The notes under the pieces: generated by a model
What the model saw: only the letters and a program-made list of their open reading frames with translations
Database searches by the model: none
What the model was told of the DNA's origin: nothing
Made by a program: the position numbers and the translations under genes
In this document: in pieces, positions 21,801 through 29,632 of the stretch
Layout of the letters: each line of letters starts with the position of its first letter
Position numbering within the stretch: position 1 is the stretch's first letter
From: Limisphaerales bacterium
GTDB lineage: Bacteria > Verrucomicrobiota > Verrucomicrobiia > Limisphaerales > UBA11358
Direction: 5' to 3'
NCBI GenBank assembly: GCA_003161635.1
Contig: PMOA01000015.1
Coordinates: 1 to 35,281, forward strand
Length of the DNA: 35,281 nt

Positions 21801-22625
21801 ATGCGGTTGTTGAATTCAATCGTGGAAAAGGCGCGCCGGGCCGATTTAAGGTTGGTAGAACTCAATGGAGAGCGAATGGACGTTATTGTCTTTCCACACC
21901 GTAGGTGGCTGAGAATGGGTTTGGTTTTGGATAAGGAAGCATTGATTTTGGACTACAAAACAAAGATGTCCTTTCGGGTTCGGTCGGGCAATTTGGGATT
22001 CTCTCCGGACGTTTTCGTTGCAAAATGCAAAAAACCTCTTAACAAGGATTTTCTTGAGAAATATTTTCTAGAAAATCAAGACAACCCATATGGAATCCAA
22101 AACATACTCAGTCTGATTCATCACGGGGAAGAGGTTACGACGGCGACACAATTTCCTCCGCTATTTCTACCAAAATTAACGGGCGGAAACAGAAAGGTGG
22201 CAATCGAAAGAATGGTGAAGCTCGCCCGAAAGGGAGATTCGATTTTCTCGTCACATCGGCACGATGGCGTCTCCGCCACTATTCGGAAGTATGATCGATC
22301 TCAGTTTTCACATGTGGCAAGTTATTTGGGTGATGGTGAAGTTGCGGATATTGGACCTCGCGGAGGGGAAATTAACTCACTATACGATTCAGACGATAAC
22401 ACCCATTTCGCGCTTTATACCTTCAAGGTCGATGTTTCGGATGAGTCCCGCCAAGCCATAGCCAAATCTGCGCGTGAAGGAATATCAAAAGGAATCCGTT
22501 TCGATTATTGGGGCATATTTCTCATGTTCCTCAGGAAACGATTTAAGTTTCCAGTGATGCGGAATGAGCCCAGCGTAGCAGATTTGTTGTTCTCAAATTC
22601 CTTCGAGCTGGTCTCATATTTTTAA
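21801..22625 (+). CDS. Permuted papain-fold (YiiX/NlpC-P60-like) protein with likely Cys-to-Ser change
   Basis: 274 residues. The second half shows the YiiX-type permuted NlpC/P60 layout: KGDSIFSS (144-151), FSHVASYLGDGEVADIGPRG (starting 169, catalytic His171), GGEI, and a C-terminal SNSFELVSYF. In the family this last block is normally CSELV, and the aligned residue here is Ser267, so the usual nucleophile seems absent. The N-terminal 130 residues are not recognised. No signal peptide is seen, so it is cytoplasmic. It lies between a restriction pair and a DUF5677-like gene. It may be an inactive binding domain or a serine variant. Confidence 0.6.
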   Translation: MRLLNSIVEKARRADLRLVELNGERMDVIVFPHRRWLRMGLVLDKEALILDYKTKMSFRVRSGNLGFSPDVFVAKCKKPLNKDFLEKYFLENQDNPYGIQNILSLIHHGEEVTTATQFPPLFLPKLTGGNRKVAIERMVKLARKGDSIFSSHRHDGVSATIRKYDRSQFSHVASYLGDGEVADIGPRGGEINSLYDSDDNTHFALYTFKVDVSDESRQAIAKSAREGISKGIRFDYWGIFLMFLRKRFKFPVMRNEPSVADLLFSNSFELVSYF

Positions 22626-22697
22626 TCGCCGGAACCCGTCAAAATGGACCGACCCTCTAATGCCACTATCCGAATCTGCCACGGCTAAGGCTAAAAG

Positions 22698-23618
22698 ATG
22701 AATCCCTTACGAAAAGTTTTCAAGGAACTGGCTAAAGCACTTAAGAAAAAACGTGGACGAAGATTAACAAGGAAAGCATCGCTCAAGGCAAATCGGTACT
22801 ATTGGTTGGGTATTTTGCGTCTTCAGGAAGATGCTATCAATCTTACCTCGCGCTTGACTGAGGGATTGCCCAACATTCGCAGATTATGCCTGAATTTTCT
22901 TGCGGAAAGAGTACTACAGGGTGCGCTGCATGCTAACTTTTTACACCGAGAATATCCATATTCGTCGCACGCTGATTTAGCTGGGATCAATCGTGGTATA
23001 ATAGAAGCCTCAGTCAACTATCTGTTTTTGTTAGATGATCCTTCGTGCGAGCGTACCGCCGCGTTCTGGGCAAAAAGCGGATTCGAAGAATCCTTGCGTA
23101 ATGACGGCCTTAAGAAATGGATTGACCACAATGATCAATTTATCAAGTACTTGGCTCGGTGTGACTACAGCCCAACGTTGATGTCATTCGAACAGATGCT
23201 TCAAGGGGTCGCCACATATACAGGAGTCACAAGTCCAAATCGAAAGGCGTGGCCGAAGTTTAAGCAGAGATGTAGTGCAGTAGGTGCAATTTGGGAGCTT
23301 GTTTATGATATGGAATACAAGGCGCTTTCGACGTGGCAGCATGGCGATTTATCGAGAGTAATAATCTCACCGTCATTCGCACGCATCGATCCAGAACAAG
23401 AAGATCGAAACGTTTTTGAAAGTCTTATAATGGTACAATGGGCATTTACTCTGAACTACATCTTTGTTCGAGAACTTGCAATTCGCTGCAAAGATACTGC
23501 TAGAGCCGACACAATAGATCAAATGTTTTGGGGCGTTCTCGGCAGTGCAAGTATGATTGTAAAGGAGCACGCCCAACGTTTTCAGCCTGATAAACATATA
23601 CGAAATCGGACATGCTAA
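22698..23618 (+). CDS. DUF5677-like helical protein
   Basis: 306 residues, predicted all helical after a very basic start (KKKRGRRLTRK). The helix IIEASVNYLFLLDD and the later YKALSTWQHGDLS block resemble DUF5677 proteins (R..lEa.....yL..., Y...S...H), a HEPN-related family of unknown function often found near defence genes. No membrane helix. It is the last plus-strand cargo gene before the recombinase and is convergent with it (36-base gap). The assignment rests on two short motifs and is moderate. Confidence 0.5.
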   Translation: MNPLRKVFKELAKALKKKRGRRLTRKASLKANRYYWLGILRLQEDAINLTSRLTEGLPNIRRLCLNFLAERVLQGALHANFLHREYPYSSHADLAGINRGIIEASVNYLFLLDDPSCERTAAFWAKSGFEESLRNDGLKKWIDHNDQFIKYLARCDYSPTLMSFEQMLQGVATYTGVTSPNRKAWPKFKQRCSAVGAIWELVYDMEYKALSTWQHGDLSRVIISPSFARIDPEQEDRNVFESLIMVQWAFTLNYIFVRELAIRCKDTARADTIDQMFWGVLGSASMIVKEHAQRFQPDKHIRNRTC

Positions 23619-23654
23619 AGCTTCCGCGTTCGATTCCGACCCTCGCCTCCAAAC

Positions 23655-24686
23655 CTATGCGGGAAACTGCACCGCATCGCGCCATTGCACCACGTCCTCG
23701 ACTTTCTCCCGCTGGTAAATTTGATGAATCAAATCAGACGAATGATTCACCAGCCGCATCGCCGCTTCACGCGGCACACCGGCGCGGCGCAGACGGTTGA
23801 CGTAGGTAACGCGCAGGCAGTGAAAACACAAATGCGGCTTTTTGACCTTGATAAAGAATTGTTGCCACCGGCGCGACGGTTGAAACGGAAACTCGACCGT
23901 GAATTTCTGTTTGGCTTTGCGGATGCGTTGAAACAACGGGCGCAACGCGGACGGCATCGGAACGGAGAACGCCCGATCTTCGCCGCCTTTGGGCGAAGGA
24001 AACGTGATTTTATTTTCCACAAAATCAATGCAGTTGAGCGGCAGCCGCGTTTCCCGCAACCGGCAGCCAGTGTGCAGGGAAATGTCAAACGCGGTTTGCA
24101 TCCATTCCGGTTCGGTTTTCAACGCTTCCCGGATTTCGCTGATTTCAGCGTCAGCCAGTTCCGGCTTTTTCGCCGTCTTGTCCTTCCGCAGCTTGAGGCT
24201 CACCAGCGGGTTTGCATCAGCATGGCCGAGTCGAACCGCTTCGCCCATGATCATGGCAAAAGTCTTCAGTTCAAAAATGGCCGTGTTACGCCCGACGCTT
24301 TTCCCGCTTTTCTTTTTATAGGATGTGCGCCATTCAATGTATTCGAGCGCATTGCGATAGGTAATAGCGCGTGGCGAGTGCAACCGCTGGATTTGCAGCC
24401 AAAGTGCCAGCCATTTCCAAGCGTCAGTATAACGCTCCAATGTGCGCGGGCTTTCACAATGCCGTTCCAGAAATTTCGGAATCCAAGTGTCCCAACCTTC
24501 GCTATTGACCACCGGCACGCGATGATGTTCCTTTGCTTCCAGTTCGGCGCGCAGGGCTTTAGCTTTGGCGGTGTCATTCGGGCTGTCGGCACGGAGGCCG
24601 GTGGATCGGTGAAGCTCTTTCCGGTTGCCGTCAAAAAAGACGACATACCAGAACGGCGAACGAGCTTTGCGGTATAAATAAGCCAT
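23655..24686 (-). CDS. Tyrosine recombinase (integrase) of the element
   Basis: 343 residues. The N-terminus (MAYLYRKARSPFWYVVFFDG) is a typical arm-binding start. The SAM-like core domain spans about 65-165. Catalytic residues are visible: TGCRLRE with Arg209, HCLRVTYVNRL with His289 and Arg292, NHSS with His315, and Tyr324 in HQIYQR. It would cut and join DNA at the attachment site. Its start lies 95 bp from a tRNA-Gly 3' end, and tandem 9-bp repeats touch its start region. Orientation (away from the tRNA fragment, into the element) is standard. It appears intact. Confidence 0.95.
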   Translation of the reverse strand: MAYLYRKARSPFWYVVFFDGNRKELHRSTGLRADSPNDTAKAKALRAELEAKEHHRVPVVNSEGWDTWIPKFLERHCESPRTLERYTDAWKWLALWLQIQRLHSPRAITYRNALEYIEWRTSYKKKSGKSVGRNTAIFELKTFAMIMGEAVRLGHADANPLVSLKLRKDKTAKKPELADAEISEIREALKTEPEWMQTAFDISLHTGCRLRETRLPLNCIDFVENKITFPSPKGGEDRAFSVPMPSALRPLFQRIRKAKQKFTVEFPFQPSRRWQQFFIKVKKPHLCFHCLRVTYVNRLRRAGVPREAAMRLVNHSSDLIHQIYQREKVEDVVQWRDAVQFPA

Positions 24687-24690
24687 ACCT

Positions 24691-24708
24691 AGTGCAAGTA
24701 GTGCAAGT
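24691..24708. repeat. Tandem 9-bp repeat at the recombinase start
   Basis: AGTGCAAGT occurs twice head to tail, beginning 5 bases upstream of the recombinase ATG. Such short direct repeats beside integrase genes are commonly arm-type sites for the integrase or an excisionase, or autoregulatory operators. Here the position would block translation or transcription of the recombinase. Confidence 0.5.
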
Positions 24709-24780
24709 AACTATACGAAAACCAATTCAATTTGTCCAGCAAATTCAATATGTTACGCCACCATAAACCACTATGCCAGA

Positions 24781-24811
24781 GATGAGGGTTCGATTCCCTT
24801 CACCCGCTCCA
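24781..24811 (+). other. Attachment site: 3' end of a tRNA-Gly gene
   Basis: GAGGG-TTCGATT-CCCTT folds as a T-arm (24784-24800). CACCCGC is the 3' acceptor strand (24801-24807), followed by discriminator T and CCA. Acceptor type GCGGGTG with discriminator U plus CCA is that of tRNA-Gly. No D-arm or anticodon arm with correct spacing lies upstream, so this is a displaced 3' fragment, as left by an integrase that uses the tRNA 3' end. The intact tRNA and the other att copy should lie beyond the left edge of the window. Confidence 0.8.
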
Positions 24812-25040
24812 ACCTTGATTTCAACCAATGAAATCAAGCTTTTTAAAAAGTTTGCTCAATAAACTAATTGATAATAAAGGATATTATTACATCAAGTCGA
24901 AAATCACTAATATTATCAATGCTTTCATAAACAATTGACCACACAAAATACCTCATAGTGCTAGCGAAAGTGCTAGCGCATTCAATGTTATCACTTGCGT
25001 TTAAGCACGTTCAAACTTGTCAAAAACGAATCTATAAACA
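24812..25040. other. AT-rich spacer outside the element with a short direct repeat
   Basis: No gene is seen. AGTGCTAGCG occurs at 24957-24966 and 24969-24978; because GCTAGC is its own complement, the pair can also form a 6-bp hairpin. It is two copies only, so it is not an array. The rest is A/T-rich with no clear signal. Confidence 0.45.
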
Positions 25041-25199
25041 ATGAAATTTTCCCTGCTCTCTTGGCTCATCAGCCTCCTCGACTTTTTCACCAACCTCATC
25101 AGATCCAAGCCAAAATCAGAAACTGGCCGTGGTTTGATGGGCATGTATTTTGTCGAGAGTAACGCTAAGAGGAATAAAATGAATCGAGAGCGGCAGTGA
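25041..25199 (+). CDS. Possible 52-residue single-span membrane protein
   Basis: The ATG at 25041 reads MKFSLLSWLISLLDFFTNLI, a hydrophobic amphipathic segment, then a basic tail to a TGA at 25197. No ribosome binding site is seen and no family is recognised. It lies just outside the attachment site. It could be a small membrane peptide or chance. Confidence 0.35.
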   Translation: MKFSLLSWLISLLDFFTNLIRSKPKSETGRGLMGMYFVESNAKRNKMNRERQ

Positions 25200-25239
25200 G
25201 GTGGGGTTTACACCAAACTCTGAACTTTGGACTTCAAAA

Positions 25240-25593
25240 TCACCAAGACGCCAAGGACAACCAAATCCATCCGGCGATCAAACTGACACCACCAACCGGT
25301 GTGATGGCGCCCAGCCAATGCATATTCGTCACCGCCAGCAGGTACAACGAACCGGAAAAAATCACGATCCCCGAGAAAAAGCACCACCAAGGTCCGGCCT
25401 TCAGCGGCTGGCGTTGCGCCAATACGAACAACATCACAGTATGAATGGAATGGTAGAGAACCGCCTTGTCCCAGATCGCCGCCGTTCCATTTTGCGCCAG
25501 CAATTCCTTCAGTCCATGCGCGCCAAAGGCGCCGAGTGTCACCGCCAGCGCACCTAACGCCGCCGCTATCCGGGTTGCCGTCGTGTTGCTCAT
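25240..25593 (-). CDS. DUF423 family inner-membrane protein
   Basis: 117 residues from the ATG at 25593; an upstream frame has no homology and crosses the HU terminator. Four hydrophobic helices are visible. The family hallmark is ALGALAVTLGAFGAHGLKEL near the start, followed by WDKAVLYHSIHTVMLFVLA and a SGSLYLLAVT segment, as in YgdD/YwdK. Function is unknown across bacteria. It is a chromosomal gene, downstream of HU and separated from it by a terminator. Confidence 0.92.
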   Translation of the reverse strand: MSNTTATRIAAALGALAVTLGAFGAHGLKELLAQNGTAAIWDKAVLYHSIHTVMLFVLAQRQPLKAGPWWCFFSGIVIFSGSLYLLAVTNMHWLGAITPVGGVSLIAGWIWLSLASW

Positions 25594-25648
25594 GTGCCCC
25601 AAACTAGACGAAGGCCCCGTGTCTTTCGAGAGGCAAAATGGCTGCGCT

Positions 25649-25682
25649 ATAAAAAAAGGCACCCTGACTAAACAGAGTGCCT
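25649..25682 (-). terminator. Rho-independent terminator of the HU gene
   Basis: The minus-strand RNA reads AGGCACTCTGTTTAGTCAGG and closes with GTGCCT. It forms AGGCAC/GTGCCT plus CTG/CAG pairs around a short loop and is followed by seven to eight T. It sits 18 bases after the HU stop. Confidence 0.92.
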
Positions 25683-25700
25683 GGAAAATGAGAGCCAATT

Positions 25701-25988
25701 TTACTTCGTACCGAGAATGGCGTCCTTGGCAGCTTTGGCTACGCGGAACTTTACGACACGCTTGGCTTTAATCTGGATCGTTTCGCCAGTAGCCGGGTTG
25801 CGTCCGATGCGAGCCTTGCGATCAACCAGCACCAGCTTGCCGAGACCGGGCAGGGTGAAGGTGTTTTTGGCGTTCTTGTAAGCCAACTCCGCGATGAATT
25901 CGAGAATCTCCACCGCCGCCTTCTTGGTGATGTTGCTCTTGGTTGCGAGTTCAGTTGCTATTTCAGATTTGCTCAGGGCTTTGGCCAT
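25701..25988 (-). CDS. HU-family DNA-binding protein
   Basis: 95 residues. MAKALSKSEIATELATKSNI starts the helical dimer domain. The beta-arm region is clear: FTLPGLGKLVLVDRKARIGR, NPATGETIQIKAKRVVKFRV, and a final basic helix AKAAKDAI. Length and layout are normal for HU/IHF nucleoid proteins, which bend DNA and could also assist integrase reactions of the neighbouring element (inference). It is monocistronic, with its own terminator. Confidence 0.96.
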   Translation of the reverse strand: MAKALSKSEIATELATKSNITKKAAVEILEFIAELAYKNAKNTFTLPGLGKLVLVDRKARIGRNPATGETIQIKAKRVVKFRVAKAAKDAILGTK

Positions 25989-26034
25989 AATTCAGTCAGT
26001 TCGTTTTGTTTGTTAATTGTTGTTGAGCGGTGGA

Positions 26035-26199
26035 TTAAAGCTGTTCAGGAACCCCTTGCCAAGATAAAACCGCGTCTTTATTAAAGATTGTGCGATTTTC
26101 GGCCGGTGAGTTAACCGTGTATTTTGAGGCCAGTGCAGGGTCCTGAATCACCAATAAATTCTCGGCGTTTTTTTGTTCGGCCGCTTGACAGAACCGGAA
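26035..26199 (-). pseudogene. C-terminal remnant of a phospholipase-D-like nuclease
   Basis: The minus-strand frame reads CFRFCQAAEQKNAENLLVIQ followed by DPALASKY, matching the end of small secreted PLD-type nucleases (GSFNFTKAAEEKNAENLLVI.D..LA..Y). The GSxNF motif is degraded to SCFRF. The N-terminal end of what appears to be the same kind of gene lies at 28795-28884, on the same strand, beyond the helicase gene. It is a remnant, not a gene. Confidence 0.65.
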
Positions 26200-26224
26200 A
26201 CAGGACGACGCAGAAGGCCGGAAA

Positions 26225-28702
26225 TCATGACAACTGTTTCCAGAAGCCACCGACCGCTTCCCGCAACTCGCCCGAGTCCCGGACCAGCACGGATCGCCAC
26301 CAGGCAGGGAACAGACGGCGATAACGCAACTCATTGAACCGGGCGTCAATGAGCAGCACCACTCCGTGATCGGTTTCCGACCGGCTGACCCGCCCGATGG
26401 CTTGGAGAACGCGGTTCATGCCTGGAAAGGTGTAAGCGTAATCAAATCCCGCAGCGTTCTGTTGCTGGAAATAGTCGCGGATCAAATCACGTTCGACACA
26501 AAGTTGAGGCAGGCCCACCCCGACGATGACAGCACCGATCAAACGCTCGCCTACCAGGTCAATCCCTTCTCCGAAAATTCCGCCCAGCACTGCGAACCCG
26601 GCCAGCGTTTCGCCAGGCACAACAGAAAAGGCGGTCAGGAAGGCATCGCGTTCCGGTTCGGTCATGCCTGGTCGTTGGACGAGAACCGAGACCGACGGGT
26701 AGCGGGCCTGAAATTCCTGTAGCACGGCGTTGAGGTATTGATACGAAGGAAAATAGATGAGGTAGTTGCCGCGTCGTCCTTGCACCAAAGTTCCGATCGC
26801 CTCCACCACGTCCCCTAGCGATTCCGCCCTGCCCTTAAAATGGGTTTGAATCCTATCTTGAATGAACACCGCAAGGTTCTCGGTCGGGAAAGGCGACGGC
26901 AGCTGCAACACGGGATCTTCAGGCGTGCCGCCCAGCAGGGTGAGATAATAGTCCATCGGTGTGAGGGTGGCGGAGAAGAAGACAGCCGCATGGCCACGGG
27001 CCAGCGCCTGCCGGAGCAGGAAGGAAGGATCCAGACAAAACAGTCGCACCTTCACTGATGGGGCATTTTCGATGATGGTCACATAGCGCTCATCGTAAAG
27101 TTCGGCGGTGCGCCGGAACGAATGGAGCCGGTAATATAGCGCGAGCAAATCCTCTCGAAACTCGGCCGACTGGTTCTGGGCCAGCCAGGTCTCCGCCTCG
27201 GCGAGCGCGGCTTCCAGCAACGCGATCAAAGTCTCGGGAAACTCGCGGCTCGTGCTGACGCCAATTTTTCCACCTCTGGCCGCCAGCGACTTTAGGCCGC
27301 TCGAATTGGGGGCGGGCTCGCTGGCCGCCGCTGCTTGAGCTGGAAACAAGTTGAGTTCGACGGACGGATCGGAAACTTCAACCGGTTCTTCGGGATACGC
27401 GGTGGGGCCGCCAAGTTTCCGCATCCCCGAATTCAATTTGGCCAGTGCTTTGGCGCAACGCGGCGCTGCCTGCTTGATCGCCCGTCTGACCTCAAGAATC
27501 TCCCCGCCATCAAGATCGGCTGAGAACATTCCCCGCGCACGGTCCACCAGGTTATGGGCTTCATCCACGAGGAAGCCGTATTGGCCGCCGCCCTCGGCGA
27601 AGTGCCGGCGCAAATAAACCTTGGGATCAAAAACGTAATTGTAATCACAGATGACGGCGTCGCTCCAGGTGGACACGTCCAGTGAAAGTTCGAAGGGACA
27701 AACCTGATGTTTCTGGGCCACGGCTTCGAGGGTGGATCGGTTGATTTCCTCCCGTCCCAAGGCATCGCGTATCGCTGGTTTGACGCGGTCGTAATAACCA
27801 AGGGCCAACGGACACATTTGTGGATCACAGGGCTGGCCAGCGCGAACGCAGGCCTTTTCCTTGGCGGTGAGCGTCACGGTGCGAAGCTTCAATCCACCCT
27901 GGCGCAAGTTAGCAAACGCTTTCTCGGCAATGGCTCGCCCGACCGTGCGGGCAGTCAGGTAAAAGATGCGTTCGAGTTTTCCTTCACCCAGCGCTTTGAC
28001 CGCCGGGAACAGCACGGAGATGGTCTTGCCAATGCCGGTGGGAGCGGCGAGGAACAGTCGCCCGCCATTGGCCAGTACCCGATAGGCGGCGACGGCCAGA
28101 TCGCGCTGCCCCGGACGATAAGCCGGGAATGGAAAGGCCAGTGCGCGTATGGACTGGTCCCGTTCCTGACACCACCGGTGACGTTCGCGGAGCCAATCCA
28201 GATAAATGGCGGTGGTCGCGGCAAAGAAATCGGACAGTTCGGCGAACGAGAATGAATGGCGCAATTCCGTCACCTTGCCGGTTGCCAACTCCAGATACGC
28301 CAGTTGAATGACGAGATTATCCAAGGCGTGGCTGCGGGCGTAGATGAAGCCGTAAAACTTGGCCTGCGCCCAATGCAGCGGATCGGCCAGGTGATCCCAG
28401 GTTCCCTGCACGGTTTTTATTTCCTCCAGCAACACCTCCTGGGGCGTGGACAGCAAACCGTCAATGCGTCCCCGGATTTGCAGGGTGAATTCGTCAGCTT
28501 CCACTACCTGCTCAACGGGAATTTCTGTCTGATATCCCGCCGGGCGTGAGCGTTGGATTTTTTGATGGCCCCGAATTCCCGCCAGGGCGCGGTACGGCCC
28601 TACGAACTGACTCTGGGTGCCGAGATCGCCCCGCCGCAGTGCAAACTCAACCAGCTCGCGCACCTGAACCGTGTGGACTGGCTTTGAGGCTGAGGCATTC
28701 AT
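26225..28702 (-). CDS. Nuclease-helicase fusion: PD-(D/E)xK plus Rad3/DinG-type helicase
   Basis: 825 residues. The N-terminal module is Cas4/RecB-like: GRIDGLL (Asp81) and LLEEIKTVQ (Glu94, Lys96), then HWAQAKFYGFIY, forming a PD-(D/E)xK site. The helicase follows: Walker A APTGIGKT (220-227), the cysteine-rich KEKACVRAGQPCDPQMCP and a later HQVCPFEL that can bind a 4Fe-4S cluster, VDEAHNL, and motif VI with QAIGRVSRSETDHG. This is the superfamily-2 XPD/DinG 5'-3' helicase family, likely in DNA repair or replication-fork processing. It appears intact. It overlaps an upstream 61-codon frame by 4 bases. It lies between the two ends of a broken PLD-like gene. Confidence 0.92.
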   Translation of the reverse strand: MNASASKPVHTVQVRELVEFALRRGDLGTQSQFVGPYRALAGIRGHQKIQRSRPAGYQTEIPVEQVVEADEFTLQIRGRIDGLLSTPQEVLLEEIKTVQGTWDHLADPLHWAQAKFYGFIYARSHALDNLVIQLAYLELATGKVTELRHSFSFAELSDFFAATTAIYLDWLRERHRWCQERDQSIRALAFPFPAYRPGQRDLAVAAYRVLANGGRLFLAAPTGIGKTISVLFPAVKALGEGKLERIFYLTARTVGRAIAEKAFANLRQGGLKLRTVTLTAKEKACVRAGQPCDPQMCPLALGYYDRVKPAIRDALGREEINRSTLEAVAQKHQVCPFELSLDVSTWSDAVICDYNYVFDPKVYLRRHFAEGGGQYGFLVDEAHNLVDRARGMFSADLDGGEILEVRRAIKQAAPRCAKALAKLNSGMRKLGGPTAYPEEPVEVSDPSVELNLFPAQAAAASEPAPNSSGLKSLAARGGKIGVSTSREFPETLIALLEAALAEAETWLAQNQSAEFREDLLALYYRLHSFRRTAELYDERYVTIIENAPSVKVRLFCLDPSFLLRQALARGHAAVFFSATLTPMDYYLTLLGGTPEDPVLQLPSPFPTENLAVFIQDRIQTHFKGRAESLGDVVEAIGTLVQGRRGNYLIYFPSYQYLNAVLQEFQARYPSVSVLVQRPGMTEPERDAFLTAFSVVPGETLAGFAVLGGIFGEGIDLVGERLIGAVIVGVGLPQLCVERDLIRDYFQQQNAAGFDYAYTFPGMNRVLQAIGRVSRSETDHGVVLLIDARFNELRYRRLFPAWWRSVLVRDSGELREAVGGFWKQLS

Positions 28703-28884
28703 GAGTGTTTCCAGTCCTCATCCGTGAAGGGCAGCACTGAATCCAAACCCACCAATTGGTCATCAGCAGTTGGGATTGGCGCGGTGAACGGCAAGGTGCA
28801 TCCGCCTTTAGGGGAAAAATAAACCTGAATGTCAGCAGCGGTGGCACTGACAGCTAAAAAAAGAGCCAACAGAATTGATTTCAT
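28699..28884 (-). pseudogene. N-terminal remnant of a phospholipase-D-like nuclease, coupled to the helicase gene
   Basis: 61 codons. The first 30 residues (MKSILLALFLAVSATAADIQ, then VYFSPKGGCT) are a signal peptide and the usual start of small secreted PLD-family nucleases. The next 31 residues do not match that family and no HKD motif exists. The stop overlaps the helicase ATG (ATGA), so this relic may now serve as a leader for helicase translation. The matching C-terminus is at 26110-26199. Confidence 0.65.
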
Positions 28885-28930
28885 GCAGCCAGCTTAACCA
28901 AGAACAGCCGGTGCAATAAGAAGTTTTCGG

Positions 28931-29131
28931 TCAGGATATCCGATAAGGCTGCACACACAAAGGATCATCAACCTTGGCATTATTAATCATTGGACTGACT
29001 GGATAAATTTTCAACGGGTCTTCGGACGGGGGTTCAAGCGCCCATGTGAAGATTTCCGAACGCGGGTCATTGTCGTAAAGCCAGCGTTCGCAGTGCGGTG
29101 AAGCCGCTTGGGATAAAGTGGGTGGGGCCAA
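28931..29131 (-). pseudogene. C-terminal remnant of a SRAP (HMCES/YedK) protein
   Basis: The frame reads CERWLYDNDPRSEIFTWALE, then PLKIYPVSPMINNAKVDDPL, which matches the end of SOS-response-associated peptidases (RWL......L...L.P.....L..YPVS..VNN...D.P..I.P). The N-terminal catalytic MCGR region is absent. The remaining upstream frame has no homology. A good GGAGG-ATG at 29163 starts another frame that ends after 32 codons. It is therefore a truncated relic. Confidence 0.6.
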
Positions 29132-29208
29132 GTGCGTTTGGAAAAGATGTATTTTCGTCAGGCATAAAATTCCTCCGATGGTTTTAGATTGCCAATGGCG
29201 TCACGTTT

Positions 29209-29625
29209 CTATGCCCAGGGTCTTGACCCGGCCCAGTCTCCTTGCCTGGTTTTTCCAACAACAAAAATGTCCACCTGGATTGTGCCCGCCCGGAAAACTT
29301 GAATGTTTGACAGATGTTCAGTAACGGTTGCCTTGAGTTTCCGATACCTTTGTATATACGCCTTCTCCTCTTGCCCGTGCCATTTCTCTTTCTTGATCAG
29401 GTCTTTGAAAAAATCATCCAGGGACACCGCCTCGATGGGAGCCGTGGTTCCAGCCTTTGTGCGTCCCAGCAAATCCCGTGGATCAGAGCAGTCTGCAGTG
29501 CCCCTCCAAAAAACGACCTCAAACGGTTCATCCGACTCGCTCATATACAGCAAGTCTTTGACCGCTTCGCGGAGGACAGTTTCAACCTCTTGAGGCATGG
29601 GATTGAATTTATTCTCCACTGCCAT
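29209..29625 (-). CDS. Nuclease A inhibitor-like protein (NuiA family)
   Basis: 138 residues. It shows the NuiA layout: LREAVKDLLYMSESDEPFEV, a VSLDDFFKDL motif, helix YIQRYRKLKATVTEHL, then LSNIQVFRAGTIQVDIFVVG. Family members bind and inhibit sugar-non-specific nucleases of the NucA/EndoG type. The end (GDWAGSRPWA) differs from the usual DWAG(V)KTKVVET, so the last residues may be lost by a frameshift. No partner nuclease is in the window. The flanking relics suggest the gene has been left behind, though the frame itself is intact. Confidence 0.8.
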   Translation of the reverse strand: MAVENKFNPMPQEVETVLREAVKDLLYMSESDEPFEVVFWRGTADCSDPRDLLGRTKAGTTAPIEAVSLDDFFKDLIKKEKWHGQEEKAYIQRYRKLKATVTEHLSNIQVFRAGTIQVDIFVVGKTRQGDWAGSRPWA

Positions 29626-29632
29626 GGTGAAC

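Noticed and set aside
23622-23655. GCGTTCGATTCCGACCCTCG: second tRNA-like T-loop near the recombinase end
   Set aside because: It shares GTTCGATTCC and CTCCA with the real tRNA-Gly fragment, but the T-stem does not pair and no acceptor fits. It was considered as an attachment site and left out.
23685-24677. 330-codon plus-strand frame opposite the recombinase
   Set aside because: It is the complement of an intact, motif-complete recombinase and has no homology pattern.
24957-24978. Two AGTGCTAGCG copies as a possible CRISPR-like or regulatory array
   Set aside because: There are only two copies, with a 2-base gap. No further units, no cas genes and no leader. No CRISPR array was seen anywhere in the window.
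25594-25698. N-terminal extension of the DUF423 protein
   Set aside because: These codons precede the family's conserved start and include the HU terminator region.
26225-26349. N-terminal part of a 104-codon frame before the PLD-like C-terminus
   Set aside because: It is antiparallel-free shadow reading of the helicase gene in another frame; only the part below 26199 resembles PLD.
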